Shown one piece after another: positions 32,012 through 41,440 of a stretch of DNA of 64,000 nucleotides. This DNA comes from Candidatus Neomicrothrix sp. UBA814 (GTDB lineage: Bacteria > Actinomycetota > Acidimicrobiia > Acidimicrobiales > Poriferisodalaceae). The stretch is taken from positions 310,001 to 374,000 of the forward strand of contig DBIA01000017.1 in the NCBI GenBank assembly GCA_002296525.1. Direction: 5' to 3'. The notes beneath the pieces were generated by a model. It searched no databases. It was given only the letters and a program-made list of their open reading frames with translations, and was not told the origin of the DNA. A program made the translations under genes and the position numbers. How positions within the stretch are numbered: the stretch's first letter is position 1; each line of letters opens with the position of its first letter.

Positions 32012-32974
32012 ATGAAGGTCCTCGTTACCGGCGGCGCCGGCTTCATCGGCTCTAACTTCGTCAGGTTCCATTTAGCTAACAGTGACGACGAGATAACTAT
32101 CCTCGATGCGCTCACTTATGCAGGAAGTCGAGACACGATGTCCGACTTTGTCGATGACCCACGGGTGGTGTTCGTCGAGGGGGACATATGTGATCGTCAA
32201 GCGGTTGCCTCAGCAATAGAGGGCCATCACGCCATCCTCCATTTCGCTGCGGAAAGCCACGTTGACCGATCCATTGATGGTTCAGAACGTTTTGTAACAA
32301 CTAACTGCGTGGGCACGAACACGCTTTGCGACTTAGCCAGCCAGATGGAAATTGAACGGTTCGTGCATGTATCCACAGACGAAACCTATGGGTCAACCAC
32401 GCAAGGCTCTTTTACAGAAGAAGACAAACTTGCACCAAGTAGCCCCTATTCGGCTTCGAAAGCTGCATCTGACCTAATTGCTATGGGGCATCACATAACC
32501 CACGGCCTACCTGTCACCGTCACGCGCTCCTCTAACAACTATGGCCCTTTCCAGTTCCCCGAGAAGCTGATTCCTCTATTCGTTACCAATTTGCTCGATG
32601 GTTTACAGGTGCCGCTGTACGGAGACGGGACAAATATCAGAGACTGGATCCATGTCAATGACAACTGCGCTGCGATACACCATGTTCTTCAAAGTGGCGA
32701 AATAGGCGAGATATACAACATTGGTGCGGGAAACGAAATCTCGAATCTCGAACTCACCCAAATGTTGCTCGATTTATGTGAACTAGACGAATCGCGAGTT
32801 ATTCACGTTAAGGACCGCCCCGGCCACGATTTTCGCTATTCCGTAGACTCGCGTAAATTACGTGACCTGGGCTGGAGCCCTCAAATCGATCTTGAAGCTG
32901 GCTTAGCAGAGACAGTCGACTGGTACCGCGAAAACGAAACATGGTGGAGGCCCAAAAAGGCAGGGCGGCAGTGA
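32012..32974 (+). CDS. rfbB: dTDP-glucose 4,6-dehydratase
   Basis: 320 aa extended SDR enzyme. NAD binding is at V-T-G-G-A-G-F-I-G-S-N-F; the catalytic triad residues lie in S-T-D-E-T-Y-G and Y-S-A-S-K-A-A-S-D. The substrate loop R-S-S-N-N-Y-G-P is also present. It turns dTDP-glucose into dTDP-4-keto-6-deoxyglucose. The family usually reads T-D-E-V-Y-G, so the Thr here is a mild variant. The stop overlaps the GTG of the export permease (GTGA), tying sugar supply to polymer export. Confidence 0.92.
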   Translation: MKVLVTGGAGFIGSNFVRFHLANSDDEITILDALTYAGSRDTMSDFVDDPRVVFVEGDICDRQAVASAIEGHHAILHFAAESHVDRSIDGSERFVTTNCVGTNTLCDLASQMEIERFVHVSTDETYGSTTQGSFTEEDKLAPSSPYSASKAASDLIAMGHHITHGLPVTVTRSSNNYGPFQFPEKLIPLFVTNLLDGLQVPLYGDGTNIRDWIHVNDNCAAIHHVLQSGEIGEIYNIGAGNEISNLELTQMLLDLCELDESRVIHVKDRPGHDFRYSVDSRKLRDLGWSPQIDLEAGLAETVDWYRENETWWRPKKAGRQ

Positions 32975-33786
32975 CTCGGCGGGGCCTGATCACAGCGGCT
33001 AGCAAGTACGCTCCGCTGGTTCGAAACTTCGCGAGGCGCGAACTTAAGTCCCGGTACAAGCGCAGCCTCCTTGGGTGGACATGGTCCATGCTCAGCCCGC
33101 TGTCCACCATCCTCGTATATAGCCTGGTGTTCTCCGTGTTTTTCAGAGCCGCTCCACCTGCCGCAGGAAATGGCTCTCAAAACTTTGCGTTGTTTTTGTT
33201 CACGGGACTCGTTGTTTGGCTGTTCTTCGCAGGAATGATTAATGGATCCATGGGGTGGCTTGGAGCCATAGGAGACCTCCGGAGAAAGGTTTTCTTTCCC
33301 CCCGAAACGGCGATCTTTGGAAGCGCCTTAGCTTTGGCAGTCCAGTCGGCGATTGAAGCTGCCGTATTGCTCATTGTGATGCTCCTAGTAGGCAATATTG
33401 GAGTCAGCACCCTGGCGCTACCGTTCATCCTCGCCCTTGCAGGAATCTTTGGGCTAGGAATCGGGTTTTTTGTATGCGTGCTCAATACCTACTACCGGGA
33501 CGTCCAATACTTGGTTGGAATTATTTTGAACGCCTTGTTCTTTCTCGTGCCAATTGTGTATCCGATCGGAATTATCCCGGAACAGCACTGGGGCTTGCCG
33601 ATAAGAAAAGTTGTCGAGTGGAACCCGGTGAATCAATTTGTCGCCGCTGCGAGAGAGTCGGCTTACTTGCTGCAATGGCCGAGTCTCACTCGATGGGGAA
33701 TCCTGCTGCTGTACTCGTTCGCGGTCTTTGGCTTGGGATGGAGATTTTTCGCCCAACGATCAATGTTGTTGAGTGAGGATATGTGA
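32971..33786 (+). CDS. wzm: Polysaccharide ABC exporter permease (Wzm-like)
   Basis: About 271 aa with six hydrophobic helices. The N-terminal L-V-R-N-F-A-R-R-E-L-K-S-R-Y-K-R-S-L-L-G-W-T-W is the amphipathic interface helix and first loop of TagG/Wzm-type ABC-2 permeases. GTG 32971 overlaps the rfbB stop by 4 bp and is favoured over ATG 32941. With the ATPase that follows it should export undecaprenyl-linked polysaccharide across the membrane. Confidence 0.9.
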   Translation: MTRRGLITAASKYAPLVRNFARRELKSRYKRSLLGWTWSMLSPLSTILVYSLVFSVFFRAAPPAAGNGSQNFALFLFTGLVVWLFFAGMINGSMGWLGAIGDLRRKVFFPPETAIFGSALALAVQSAIEAAVLLIVMLLVGNIGVSTLALPFILALAGIFGLGIGFFVCVLNTYYRDVQYLVGIILNALFFLVPIVYPIGIIPEQHWGLPIRKVVEWNPVNQFVAAARESAYLLQWPSLTRWGILLLYSFAVFGLGWRFFAQRSMLLSEDM

Positions 33787-35060
33787 ACCCCATTATCTCA
33801 GCTCAAGCAATATCTAAGCGCTACCGAATACAACGAGATCGTCCCGACTCGCTTAAAGAAGCTGTGGTGCGGCGCAGAAAACGATCATCCAGTAGCGAAT
33901 TCTGGGCTCTGAGGAATGTGTCACTTGACATAGCGCCCGGCTCATTTCATGGCCTTATTGGTCATAACGGTTCAGGGAAGACAACGCTGCTGAAGTTAAT
34001 GGCCGGTATCCATAAGCCGACGACGGGCGTGATGGAAGTCAACGGCCGCGTCTCGGCTCTATTAGAGCTCGGATCCGGATTTCACCCGGAGCTAAGTGGC
34101 CGAGAAAACATTTACCTCAACGGAGCAATTCTTGGCCTCAGCCGCAAGGAGATGGACCTAGCTGTCGACGAAATCATCGAATTCAGCGACATAGGAGAAT
34201 TCATTGACGCCCCAGTCAAGATCCTCTCAAGCGGAATGTATGTCCGACTTGGCTTTGCAGTAGCGGTGCATGTTGCTCCAGAAATTCTTCTGATCGACGA
34301 AGTTATCGCCGTCGGAGACGAGGCTTTTCAGCGCAAATGCCTCGAACATTTATACGAACTCCGGCGCGCTGGCACGACAATCGTTCTTGTATCGCACTCC
34401 CTGCCCCTTGTAGAAGGATTGTGCGACGAAGTCGGATGGCTCGACCATGGCCACTTGATGCAAGCTGGCGAAGCGACTGAGGTCTGCTGGGCTTACCTTG
34501 ACGCAGTCAACGCCGAAGAAGCCGAAAAACTTAGGGATGGAGATGATGAACAAGCCCATACCGATACCTCCCTAACTGAAATAGAAGTTCGTAGAGGAAC
34601 CGGAGAAATACGAATCTTCCACATCGACTACTTAGACGAACAGTGGCTAGCCAACCCGCTACCAAGCGCAGGCGACACCCTCATCGTCCGTCTCTGGTAC
34701 GAGACCGAAACACCAGTGGAAGAACCTGTGTTCGCGCTAAAACTCCACCACGCAACAGGAGTTCATATGGCGTCACCGAATAGCGCTCTGCAGCACCTAC
34801 AAACCGGTGCTATCGGAACTGGACGCGGATACGTAGATTTCATCATTGACGAACTCCCACTACTCCCAGGCGACTACTTGCTTTCTACCTCTGTAACTGA
34901 TCGAGACCGGATGCATGTGCACGACGCCTGGGAACGGTCCCATTCGCTACGAATCGTCCCGGGATCATCCACTGAACGAGAAGGCCTTATCGACCTAAAA
35001 GGACGATGGCAGCCCCCCGTACCACACGAAAAGGGCTCTCCAGGTCACCCGAATCGCTAA
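33783..35060 (+). CDS. wzt: Polysaccharide ABC exporter ATPase with C-terminal binding domain (Wzt-like)
   Basis: 425 aa, GTG start overlapping the permease. The nucleotide-binding domain (1-245) has Walker A G-H-N-G-S-G-K-T-T, the signature L-S-S-G-M-Y-V-R-L-G-F and Walker B I-L-L-I-D-E-V-I-A-V-G-D. A further domain of about 150 residues (270-415) is beta-rich and ends in an L-P-L-L-P-G-D-Y-L-L-S-T-S-V motif, as in Wzt proteins whose C-terminal domain recognises the terminal sugar of the exported chain. The domain implies that chain-end capping controls export here too (inference from Wzt knowledge). Confidence 0.92.
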   Translation: MNPIISAQAISKRYRIQRDRPDSLKEAVVRRRKRSSSSEFWALRNVSLDIAPGSFHGLIGHNGSGKTTLLKLMAGIHKPTTGVMEVNGRVSALLELGSGFHPELSGRENIYLNGAILGLSRKEMDLAVDEIIEFSDIGEFIDAPVKILSSGMYVRLGFAVAVHVAPEILLIDEVIAVGDEAFQRKCLEHLYELRRAGTTIVLVSHSLPLVEGLCDEVGWLDHGHLMQAGEATEVCWAYLDAVNAEEAEKLRDGDDEQAHTDTSLTEIEVRRGTGEIRIFHIDYLDEQWLANPLPSAGDTLIVRLWYETETPVEEPVFALKLHHATGVHMASPNSALQHLQTGAIGTGRGYVDFIIDELPLLPGDYLLSTSVTDRDRMHVHDAWERSHSLRIVPGSSTEREGLIDLKGRWQPPVPHEKGSPGHPNR

Positions 35061-35151
35061 AGCTAGTCGCGGCCACTGACCTAGCCGGGCCACGTACAAT
35101 TATCTGCACACGTGGCGTGAAGTTCTGTTGAGATCTCCGGAGGCTGCATTC

Positions 35152-36396
35152 ATGAACTCAATGGAAACAACGACATCCTCTGCTGACATTGAAGCGAAAT
35201 CGCCTCCAGAGGCCAGAGAAACTCTCAACATCGGGATAGTCCTCCCCAACGACGACCGCCACCCCGTCGGATGGCTCGCAACGCGAGCACTGGGTCGCGA
35301 AATCGAATGGCGAAACGCCCCTGTCGAACTTCAATGGTTCGTTACCCGCACCGCAACTCCGCAATCGGCGACTGAAAGCTCGCTCGACATCAATTACTTG
35401 CCCGAAAACGTTGAAGAGTTAGAACATGATTTAGATGTGCTCATCGAATTTGACGTCACTGACCACAGCGCAGACTTTGTGGTCGACCCCACTTCAATCG
35501 ACCTGAGCCTGCACGACTCGATAGGGCTACTGCGTCGCTACCTGCCCCTCGAGTCCATAAACGCAATTCACCCGGCACCATCACTTAAAGAATCGATCCT
35601 GGTTGATGTCGACGATCAGATATCGGACATAGCCGCAGTAGAGATCGCTCGGCACGCACACTCACGACAACTACCCATCACCCTTATAGGCGCACCTCAC
35701 AACCAAACTAGCTTCGCGACGAAATTAACGACCCACAACCAAACGTCAATTCCACTTGGCAACGACCTAGACCCCGAGGAATTAGCCGCCGTCGTGCAGA
35801 ATGCGGCTCTAGTGGTCACTAGCGATATGGCACTCCATCGACTAGCAAACGTGCTCCACGGAAGATCAGTTCTTGCCTCCGAAAACGCAAACGACAAACA
35901 GATTCAGCATCATCTTTGGTCAGCATCTGTGAACATCGCATCACTCGAGCCAAACCCAGCGCTCGAAGACCGAGTTAGCCGACTTGCTGAAATCATCGAA
36001 CAAACAGCACTGTTACGCCTGAACCGACCCATCACCTCGCGGTCGGCATCTCAAGAAAGAAAACGCAACGAACAGTCCCACCACCTTCATCAACAACAAT
36101 TGACACACTGGGCCGAGCAGCGGCGACGCGCCCATCAGTCCATCGACGCACTGCGACAAGAATTACTTCAATTACACAACGAACTTGAAGCAACTAAAGA
36201 CGACGCCAACAACACGCGACAAGCGCTGCGCGCACAACACAATCGACTAAACGAATTAGAAACTGAGATAGCACGACGCGATCAAGGTCCTGCCCGCCTG
36301 CAACGCAGCATCGATTGGCACAGTGTCGCAGCCCAACTGGAACGTGATCTAGTAAAAGTCCTTCGTTGGCTGCGACGCCGATTTGGTCGCGGATGA
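35152..36396 (+). CDS. GT9-like protein with C-terminal coiled coil
   Basis: About 414 aa with GGAGG eight bases upstream of the ATG. The first 290 residues look like a divergent heptosyltransferase-type (GT9/GT-B) fold: V-L-V-D-V-D-D-Q-I-S-D near the middle and V-V-T-S-D-M-A-L-H-R-L-A-N-V-L, which replaces the usual N-D-T-G-P-x-H. The last 120 residues are a strongly charged helix, a likely coiled coil (H-H-L-H-Q-Q-Q-L-T-H-W-A-E-Q-R-R-R), ending in a basic W-L-R-R-R-F-G-R-G. It could be a scaffold or chain-length ruler rather than an active enzyme. It overlaps the next glycosyltransferase by 4 bp. Confidence 0.6.
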   Translation: MNSMETTTSSADIEAKSPPEARETLNIGIVLPNDDRHPVGWLATRALGREIEWRNAPVELQWFVTRTATPQSATESSLDINYLPENVEELEHDLDVLIEFDVTDHSADFVVDPTSIDLSLHDSIGLLRRYLPLESINAIHPAPSLKESILVDVDDQISDIAAVEIARHAHSRQLPITLIGAPHNQTSFATKLTTHNQTSIPLGNDLDPEELAAVVQNAALVVTSDMALHRLANVLHGRSVLASENANDKQIQHHLWSASVNIASLEPNPALEDRVSRLAEIIEQTALLRLNRPITSRSASQERKRNEQSHHLHQQQLTHWAEQRRRAHQSIDALRQELLQLHNELEATKDDANNTRQALRAQHNRLNELETEIARRDQGPARLQRSIDWHSVAAQLERDLVKVLRWLRRRFGRG

Positions 36397-39170
36397 GAGA
36401 TAAGCCAGAAACAAAGAACGTCACCGTTGTTCTAGACGCTGCTCCCAGACCTGGGGTAGACCCAAATGGGTGGAGGACCGAGCAGATCTGCAAAGAACTG
36501 CTATCCAGCGACGCCAACACCAAACTCGTATTCAACGGCCCCACAGACCAAGAAACGCAACTCTACGGAAACCCAGTTGAAGCTCTTGGTCTCGATTCCA
36601 ACGAATGGTGGCGGACAACTGCCAGTGACGTAATTTTCCTATGCGGAAACGCCTCAGCTCAACGCATAGCGTCCATCTGCAAAACACATCACCCAGACTC
36701 CCTACTCGTTGTCGACGGATCGAACCTATTAACGACCCAACGACCCGACCTCGCCGATCACCTCATCACAGACGCCGAAAAAGCCGGCCGAGACACCGTA
36801 GCCAGCCTCCGTCGGCAACGCGATCGAGAACTACTCGCCCTCGCAAACGAAGTGTGGGTATGTTCCCATTCGGAACGCCGCGCAATAGAAGCCCTCGGCA
36901 CGTCAGCCAAAATTACGGTCGTTCGCCCACCCAATATCACCCTGGGCAAATCACAGGGAACCAAACCAGTGCTCCTGGCAGCACCACATCGCGAATTTGG
37001 GGAACCCGACCTTGAATCAATACGGCACTTCGATAAACACATCTCACCAAAACTTGACCCGACAATTGGCTCACCGCTTCTGATCACCGAGCGCGAATTT
37101 CTTCCTTGGGGTTACCGACTTTCAAATCTTGAGCACCTAGAGCGAAATAAGCCACTTAGCGCCCTCCTACAGCAAGCATCAATGCTTGTGTCACTGAGAC
37201 AAACAGGACCTACAGCATGGACGCACCTACTCGCAGCGAGAGCATTTGACATCCCGGTGATCGCAACAAAAGAAGCCGCCCGCCACATCGACGACCCAGC
37301 ACAGTGGAACCTAGAAATCGTCGAACGCCCCGGGACCGACGCCGCGATGTATAGAACCGCTACACAACGGCGCCGGGCCCCTCGACTGCCCCTCGATGAC
37401 ACGGGAATGAAAAATGCGATATCGGCTCTTGGCATCCAACCGGCAGGCACAGAACAAGAGATCACTGACTGGCTTAACACCGAACAAACAGGGAAACGTC
37501 ACCGAATGGACCTCAAGCAATATCGACGTTCAGAAAGTGACCAACTCAACGACCCTGACATCAATCCCGGGACCAGCCTCGAGCATCGGCCGCTGATCTC
37601 CGTACTGACCCCCGTTTACGACACGCCGATAGAGGTTCTAAAAGCCACCATTGAATCTGTACGGACGCAAATATATGAAAATTGGCAATTGTGCCTTGTT
37701 GATGACTGTTCCCCCACAAATGCACCTAGAGAGGTGTGCAAGAAGTTCGCTGATGAAGACCCAAGAATAGATTTCGTTGAACGAACCAGTAACGGCGGCA
37801 TAGCACAAGCATCAAACACCGCATTCGAAATGGCCAACGGCGATTATTTAGCTCTCCTTGACCACGATGACCTCTTGCGACCTGACGCTCTCATCGAGGT
37901 AGTGCGGGCAATAAACAAATTCCCCGAAGTCGAATTTCTTTACTCCGATGAAGACAAACTCTTCGCTGATGGCTCTTACGACCATAGCTACGCCAAATCA
38001 GGTTGGTCGCCTGACCTGCACTTGTCCTACAACTACGTCTGCCACTTCGCCGTTTTCCGCCGTGCGCTCATCGAGCGAATCGGGGGATGGCGGACAGGAT
38101 TCGACGGTGCCCAGGACTATGACCTAGCCCTGCGAGCAACAGAAAGCACCACCGAAATCGCCCATATTCCTCGCAACCTGTACCACTGGCGAATTCTTCC
38201 AGGTTCCACAGCCGCCGGAGTTGATCAGAAAACAGATGCATGGGCCGCAGGACAAAGCGCTCTCACAGAAGCATTAGACAGAAGAGGCATTAACGGAGAC
38301 GTTGAAGAGGGACTAGACCCGGGCACCTACAACATCAACTATGCGATAGAAGGACAACCCAAAGTAGGAATCATCATCCCCACTCGGGACAGGTACGAAC
38401 TCATATCAGAGTGCGTTGCGGGCATCACCCAAAGCACTTCGTGGCAAGAAACAGAAGTGCTAGTCGTCAACAACGAAAGTTCAGACCCGGCCACCCTGAA
38501 ATGGATGGATGCCCACCCAGGCCCGGTTATCGATTTTCCACACCAGTTTTCATACGCCCGAATGATGAACATGGCAGCCGAACAAATGGACTGCGACCTT
38601 CTGCTCTTTCTCAACTGCGACATCACCATCGTCAACCCGGACTGGCTGCAAGCCATGATCGGCCACGCCCAACAACAGCGAGTCGGTGCTGTCGGCGCAA
38701 AACTAAGTTTTCCAGACGGACGCGTCCAACACGAAGGAATCACAGTCGGTGTCGGAGGGGTAGCCGTAAACACCAACTCGCGCGGATACTTCAGCATCGG
38801 CAACCTCGTACGCAACTGTTGGGCCCTCACAGCGGCTTGCCTAATGATTCGTCCAGAGGTTTTTTGGGAAGTGGGAGGATTCGAAGAACGACTCCGAGTT
38901 GCGTTTAACGACGTTGACCTCACCATGCGCATCCACCAACTGGGATACGACCTGATCTACCAACCCAACGCCAATCTTCTCCATCAAGAATCTGCCCTTA
39001 GAGGCTCACTGCACCCAAAAGAAGACGAAAACTTCTTCCGAGAGCGCTGGGGCGAACCACTCCGACAAGATGACCCCTACTACAACCCGAGACTCTCCCG
39101 ACATGCTCAGTACTATTTTCACGACGAAGTCAAACAAGTATGGCTACCGCGAGGTCACCCACTGGCATGA
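36393..39170 (+). CDS. Large three-part glycosyltransferase (GT4-like plus two GT2 domains)
   Basis: About 925 aa. Residues 1-375 resemble a divergent GT-B/GT4 module (N-E-V-W-V-C-S-H-S-E-R-R-A-I-E-A-L-G). Residues about 395-640 are GT2 (V-L-T-P-V-Y-D-T-P, V-D-D-C-S-P, L-D-H-D-D, Y-S-D-E-D). Residues about 650-925 are a second GT2 (I-I-I-P-T-R-D-R-Y, L-N-C-D-I, G-G-F-E-E-R-L, N-D-V-D-L). The last two match paired GT2 modules in rhamnan and O-antigen synthases. A multi-domain enzyme can build a repeat unit by itself. ATG 36393 overlaps the previous stop; it is the final gene of the block beginning at rfbC. Confidence 0.85.
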   Translation: MRDKPETKNVTVVLDAAPRPGVDPNGWRTEQICKELLSSDANTKLVFNGPTDQETQLYGNPVEALGLDSNEWWRTTASDVIFLCGNASAQRIASICKTHHPDSLLVVDGSNLLTTQRPDLADHLITDAEKAGRDTVASLRRQRDRELLALANEVWVCSHSERRAIEALGTSAKITVVRPPNITLGKSQGTKPVLLAAPHREFGEPDLESIRHFDKHISPKLDPTIGSPLLITEREFLPWGYRLSNLEHLERNKPLSALLQQASMLVSLRQTGPTAWTHLLAARAFDIPVIATKEAARHIDDPAQWNLEIVERPGTDAAMYRTATQRRRAPRLPLDDTGMKNAISALGIQPAGTEQEITDWLNTEQTGKRHRMDLKQYRRSESDQLNDPDINPGTSLEHRPLISVLTPVYDTPIEVLKATIESVRTQIYENWQLCLVDDCSPTNAPREVCKKFADEDPRIDFVERTSNGGIAQASNTAFEMANGDYLALLDHDDLLRPDALIEVVRAINKFPEVEFLYSDEDKLFADGSYDHSYAKSGWSPDLHLSYNYVCHFAVFRRALIERIGGWRTGFDGAQDYDLALRATESTTEIAHIPRNLYHWRILPGSTAAGVDQKTDAWAAGQSALTEALDRRGINGDVEEGLDPGTYNINYAIEGQPKVGIIIPTRDRYELISECVAGITQSTSWQETEVLVVNNESSDPATLKWMDAHPGPVIDFPHQFSYARMMNMAAEQMDCDLLLFLNCDITIVNPDWLQAMIGHAQQQRVGAVGAKLSFPDGRVQHEGITVGVGGVAVNTNSRGYFSIGNLVRNCWALTAACLMIRPEVFWEVGGFEERLRVAFNDVDLTMRIHQLGYDLIYQPNANLLHQESALRGSLHPKEDENFFRERWGEPLRQDDPYYNPRLSRHAQYYFHDEVKQVWLPRGHPLA

Positions 39171-39814
39171 ACTAGGGAGCAGCCGATATCAAAATATGCA
39201 AACCCCTTAAGATGATCGGCCAAGAGACAACTACCAGTGCTGTGGCCCTAGTGATCTAAATATGGAACTAAACGACCAAAGACCGCACTGACAGTTGACC
39301 TGTTGTACTAGGCAGAAAATATTATTTGCATCAAAGCGACCATTCCCTCAGAAATTTGCGAAATAGACGATGAACTAAAAGCGATCTACCACAGTTCGGA
39401 CACAGTTTGTATTTGGGTGTTTCGAACAAGGGAAGACAGAAATCGGTTTATGGATGAGACCGCAGGGATGCTTAAAGCAGAACGAGAGAAACACTTCGAC
39501 GACTTCTTCGCGGAAACTTCCTAACCTACTGGGACAGTCCCTGCCCGAAGTACTCTCATACCCGTATGCTCGAAGAGGAAATAGCAGAAATCAAAAAAGC
39601 GATACAACAAACCAAAGAGTTCAACTCCAACGTTTTAGAGAAATCGATGAACCGCAGGCAGAACAGCTCCGTCGCAGCCGTCTCGATGAGAACGACTGAG
39701 AACTAGATACTTGTTCGAGTTCTGAGAGACCAGCAGAGTCAAGGAGGAGGCTTGGCTGCATCCAAAATCGTGCTCCGACCTTGAATGCGGACCAGGTCTG
39801 AGCTTTGTAGCTAA
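39171..39814. other. 645-bp gap with short ORF remnants
   Basis: No complete gene is recognised. From about 39310 a frame without ATG, GTG or TTG start reads I-K-A-T-I-P-S-E-I-C-E-I-D-D-E-L and continues to F-F-A-E-T-S before a stop near 39523. A second frame at 39566-39706 gives a 46-aa helical peptide beginning M-L-E-E-E-I-A-E-I-K-K. Both have protein-like composition and may be parts of one frameshifted or decayed gene. The rest (39171-39300 and 39710-39814) shows nothing I can name. Confidence 0.4.
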
Positions 39815-40375
39815 CTAGGAACCCATTAGCGGGTCTCGGCCCGCCATAGCGATCAACTTGTCAACAATCGACTCATCGCCATCTAGCTCAATTTCAGGTC
39901 CGAATCGTTCTCCACGGATCATGTCCCCAGCCTGTTGGAGCTGCGTGTAGCCGGCCTCGGCAAGATCCCGGTCTATGACCACCTCTTGGCCAGTTGCAAC
40001 CGCCAGATCAAATGTGTGGATTAACGGGTCCACAGTCACGATGCCAACAAACCGATCAACGACCAGATGACCCCACGGTGTTTGGACTTTCTGACTAAGA
40101 GCCTCAGCATCGTCAAGGGCTACCCTCGTTTCGGCGAAAGCCCTTCCCCACTCGTCAAGTGGGTTGACAACTTCGGGTTGACCAGCACTTTCCGCTCCGA
40201 TGCCACGGGCGATCCCAGTAATCATTTGGCACATACCAATGTTGTGTGAAAGCACATCTCGAGCGCTCCAGCCCTCACAGGGACTAGCGCTATCCCAATC
40301 TTGTGATCTAACTCGACTGACGGCAGCGTCGAAGCCGTATAGAGCATGAAGGTAGTTGCGGGTGTTCTCACTCAC
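39815..40375 (-). CDS. TIGR03086-type DinB/mycothiol-related protein
   Basis: 186 aa four-helix DinB-like fold. The first helix pair contains W-D-S-A-S-P-C-E-G-W-S-A-R-D-V-L-S-H-N-I-G with a metal-binding histidine, and a later helix contains D-P-L-I-H-T-F-D-L-A-V-A-T-G, both diagnostic of the actinobacterial TIGR03086 family. Such proteins bind a divalent metal; relatives use mycothiol as cofactor (maleylpyruvate isomerase) but the substrate is not known for this branch. It stands alone, converging on the gap above. Confidence 0.85.
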   Translation of the reverse strand: MSENTRNYLHALYGFDAAVSRVRSQDWDSASPCEGWSARDVLSHNIGMCQMITGIARGIGAESAGQPEVVNPLDEWGRAFAETRVALDDAEALSQKVQTPWGHLVVDRFVGIVTVDPLIHTFDLAVATGQEVVIDRDLAEAGYTQLQQAGDMIRGERFGPEIELDGDESIVDKLIAMAGRDPLMGS

Positions 40376-40439
40376 GCGCCCAGTCTAGGTGATCGCTTCA
40401 CAGGGGATCATCGATGAAAGAAGGTCCACCTTGCGCTCT

Positions 40440-41321
40440 TTAGCCGGCGGCCTCTTCTCTATGCCCCTTTGCGACCTCTGGGGAAACAACTATCCAGGTT
40501 GCTTTGCCAAGTACATGAATTTCACCGCTGGCCCCGAACAAGCCGACGTCGGAATAAATCTTTCGACCTACGCGCTCCCGTGTCTTGCTGATAACGCGAA
40601 AACCTTCGTTAGAACCGAAAGAAGGTAGAGAAGTTATTGCAGCGTCATAGGTGCCGAGCAGACAAGATTCATCCTCCCCCAAGAAACCATTCACATAAAA
40701 ACCCAGAGCAGAAGTGCAATCCAGAGCTGCGATGGCTGGGAGTGAAGCCAAAGCACCCCGATCATCCCACCGACTCTCAGGATTCCACTCCTGCCAAAAG
40801 ATTTGGTCAGTGATCTGTCTAAGGCGCAGACGTAAACCCAGTTGCGAGTCAGGACCACAAACAAAACACTCTGCGAAGTGATCTTTGGAAGGACCGAACA
40901 CCTCTTTGTAGCTTTCGAACCTTTTCTTCTGAGCCTCGCTCAAGTTGACGTGTTCTTGGAGCTCCGAAGCGGTGTCTTGGCTCATGACAGGTTCATTTGT
41001 CTTCGACGAGGCCCAGCCAGATAGAACGGTCCCACCATTGACTCCAATCGTCACCGCTACGGTTTCGTTATCCAGCCGTTCTTCATGAAATTCCAAATCA
41101 GTAGATAGCGGCACTGGTTGGTGCAGCCTTACCTGCAACTGGGCAACATCGGTTTGAAGGAAACGCGCTCCAAGACAGGCGTACAGACCGGTAGCAACAC
41201 CACCATTCCCCGAAGTTGGAGGCCCCCGAAAATGTTGGGGAAGATTCACGACATTGCTTTCGTAGTCAATGACGCGATCAGCACCCGGTCGACACGTAAG
41301 GCATGAATGATTCACAAACAT
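40440..41321 (-). CDS. Hotdog/thioesterase-like protein of unknown function
   Basis: 293 aa. The second half contains C-F-V-C-G-P-D-S-Q-L-G-L-R-L-R-L, a motif that opens hotdog-fold thioesterase-like proteins in actinobacteria, and a later W-D-D-R-G-A-L-A-S-L-P-A-I-A-A-L-D-C. The first half may be a second, degenerate hotdog domain (G-G-V-A-T-G-L-Y-A-C-L, V-R-L-H-Q-P-V-P-L). N-terminal C-L-T-C could be a metal pair. Acyl-thioester binding is likely, but the substrate and activity are unknown. Confidence 0.6.
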   Translation of the reverse strand: MFVNHSCLTCRPGADRVIDYESNVVNLPQHFRGPPTSGNGGVATGLYACLGARFLQTDVAQLQVRLHQPVPLSTDLEFHEERLDNETVAVTIGVNGGTVLSGWASSKTNEPVMSQDTASELQEHVNLSEAQKKRFESYKEVFGPSKDHFAECFVCGPDSQLGLRLRLRQITDQIFWQEWNPESRWDDRGALASLPAIAALDCTSALGFYVNGFLGEDESCLLGTYDAAITSLPSFGSNEGFRVISKTRERVGRKIYSDVGLFGASGEIHVLGKATWIVVSPEVAKGHREEAAG

Positions 41322-41440
41322 CAGAATATGTCACCCGGAGCAAATAGACCCGTGAGAAGGAGACGACCGGAATGCCCGGCACGCCGACCGCTGTTTCGGC
41401 ACTCCCCGCACAATGCAGCAAAGGAGCTAGCGGCATGGGC

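Noticed and set aside
39454..39699. 81-aa ORF in the intergenic gap
   Set aside because: It is Arg/Asn-rich without pattern and overlaps two other frames that look more protein-like, so it is probably a chance frame.
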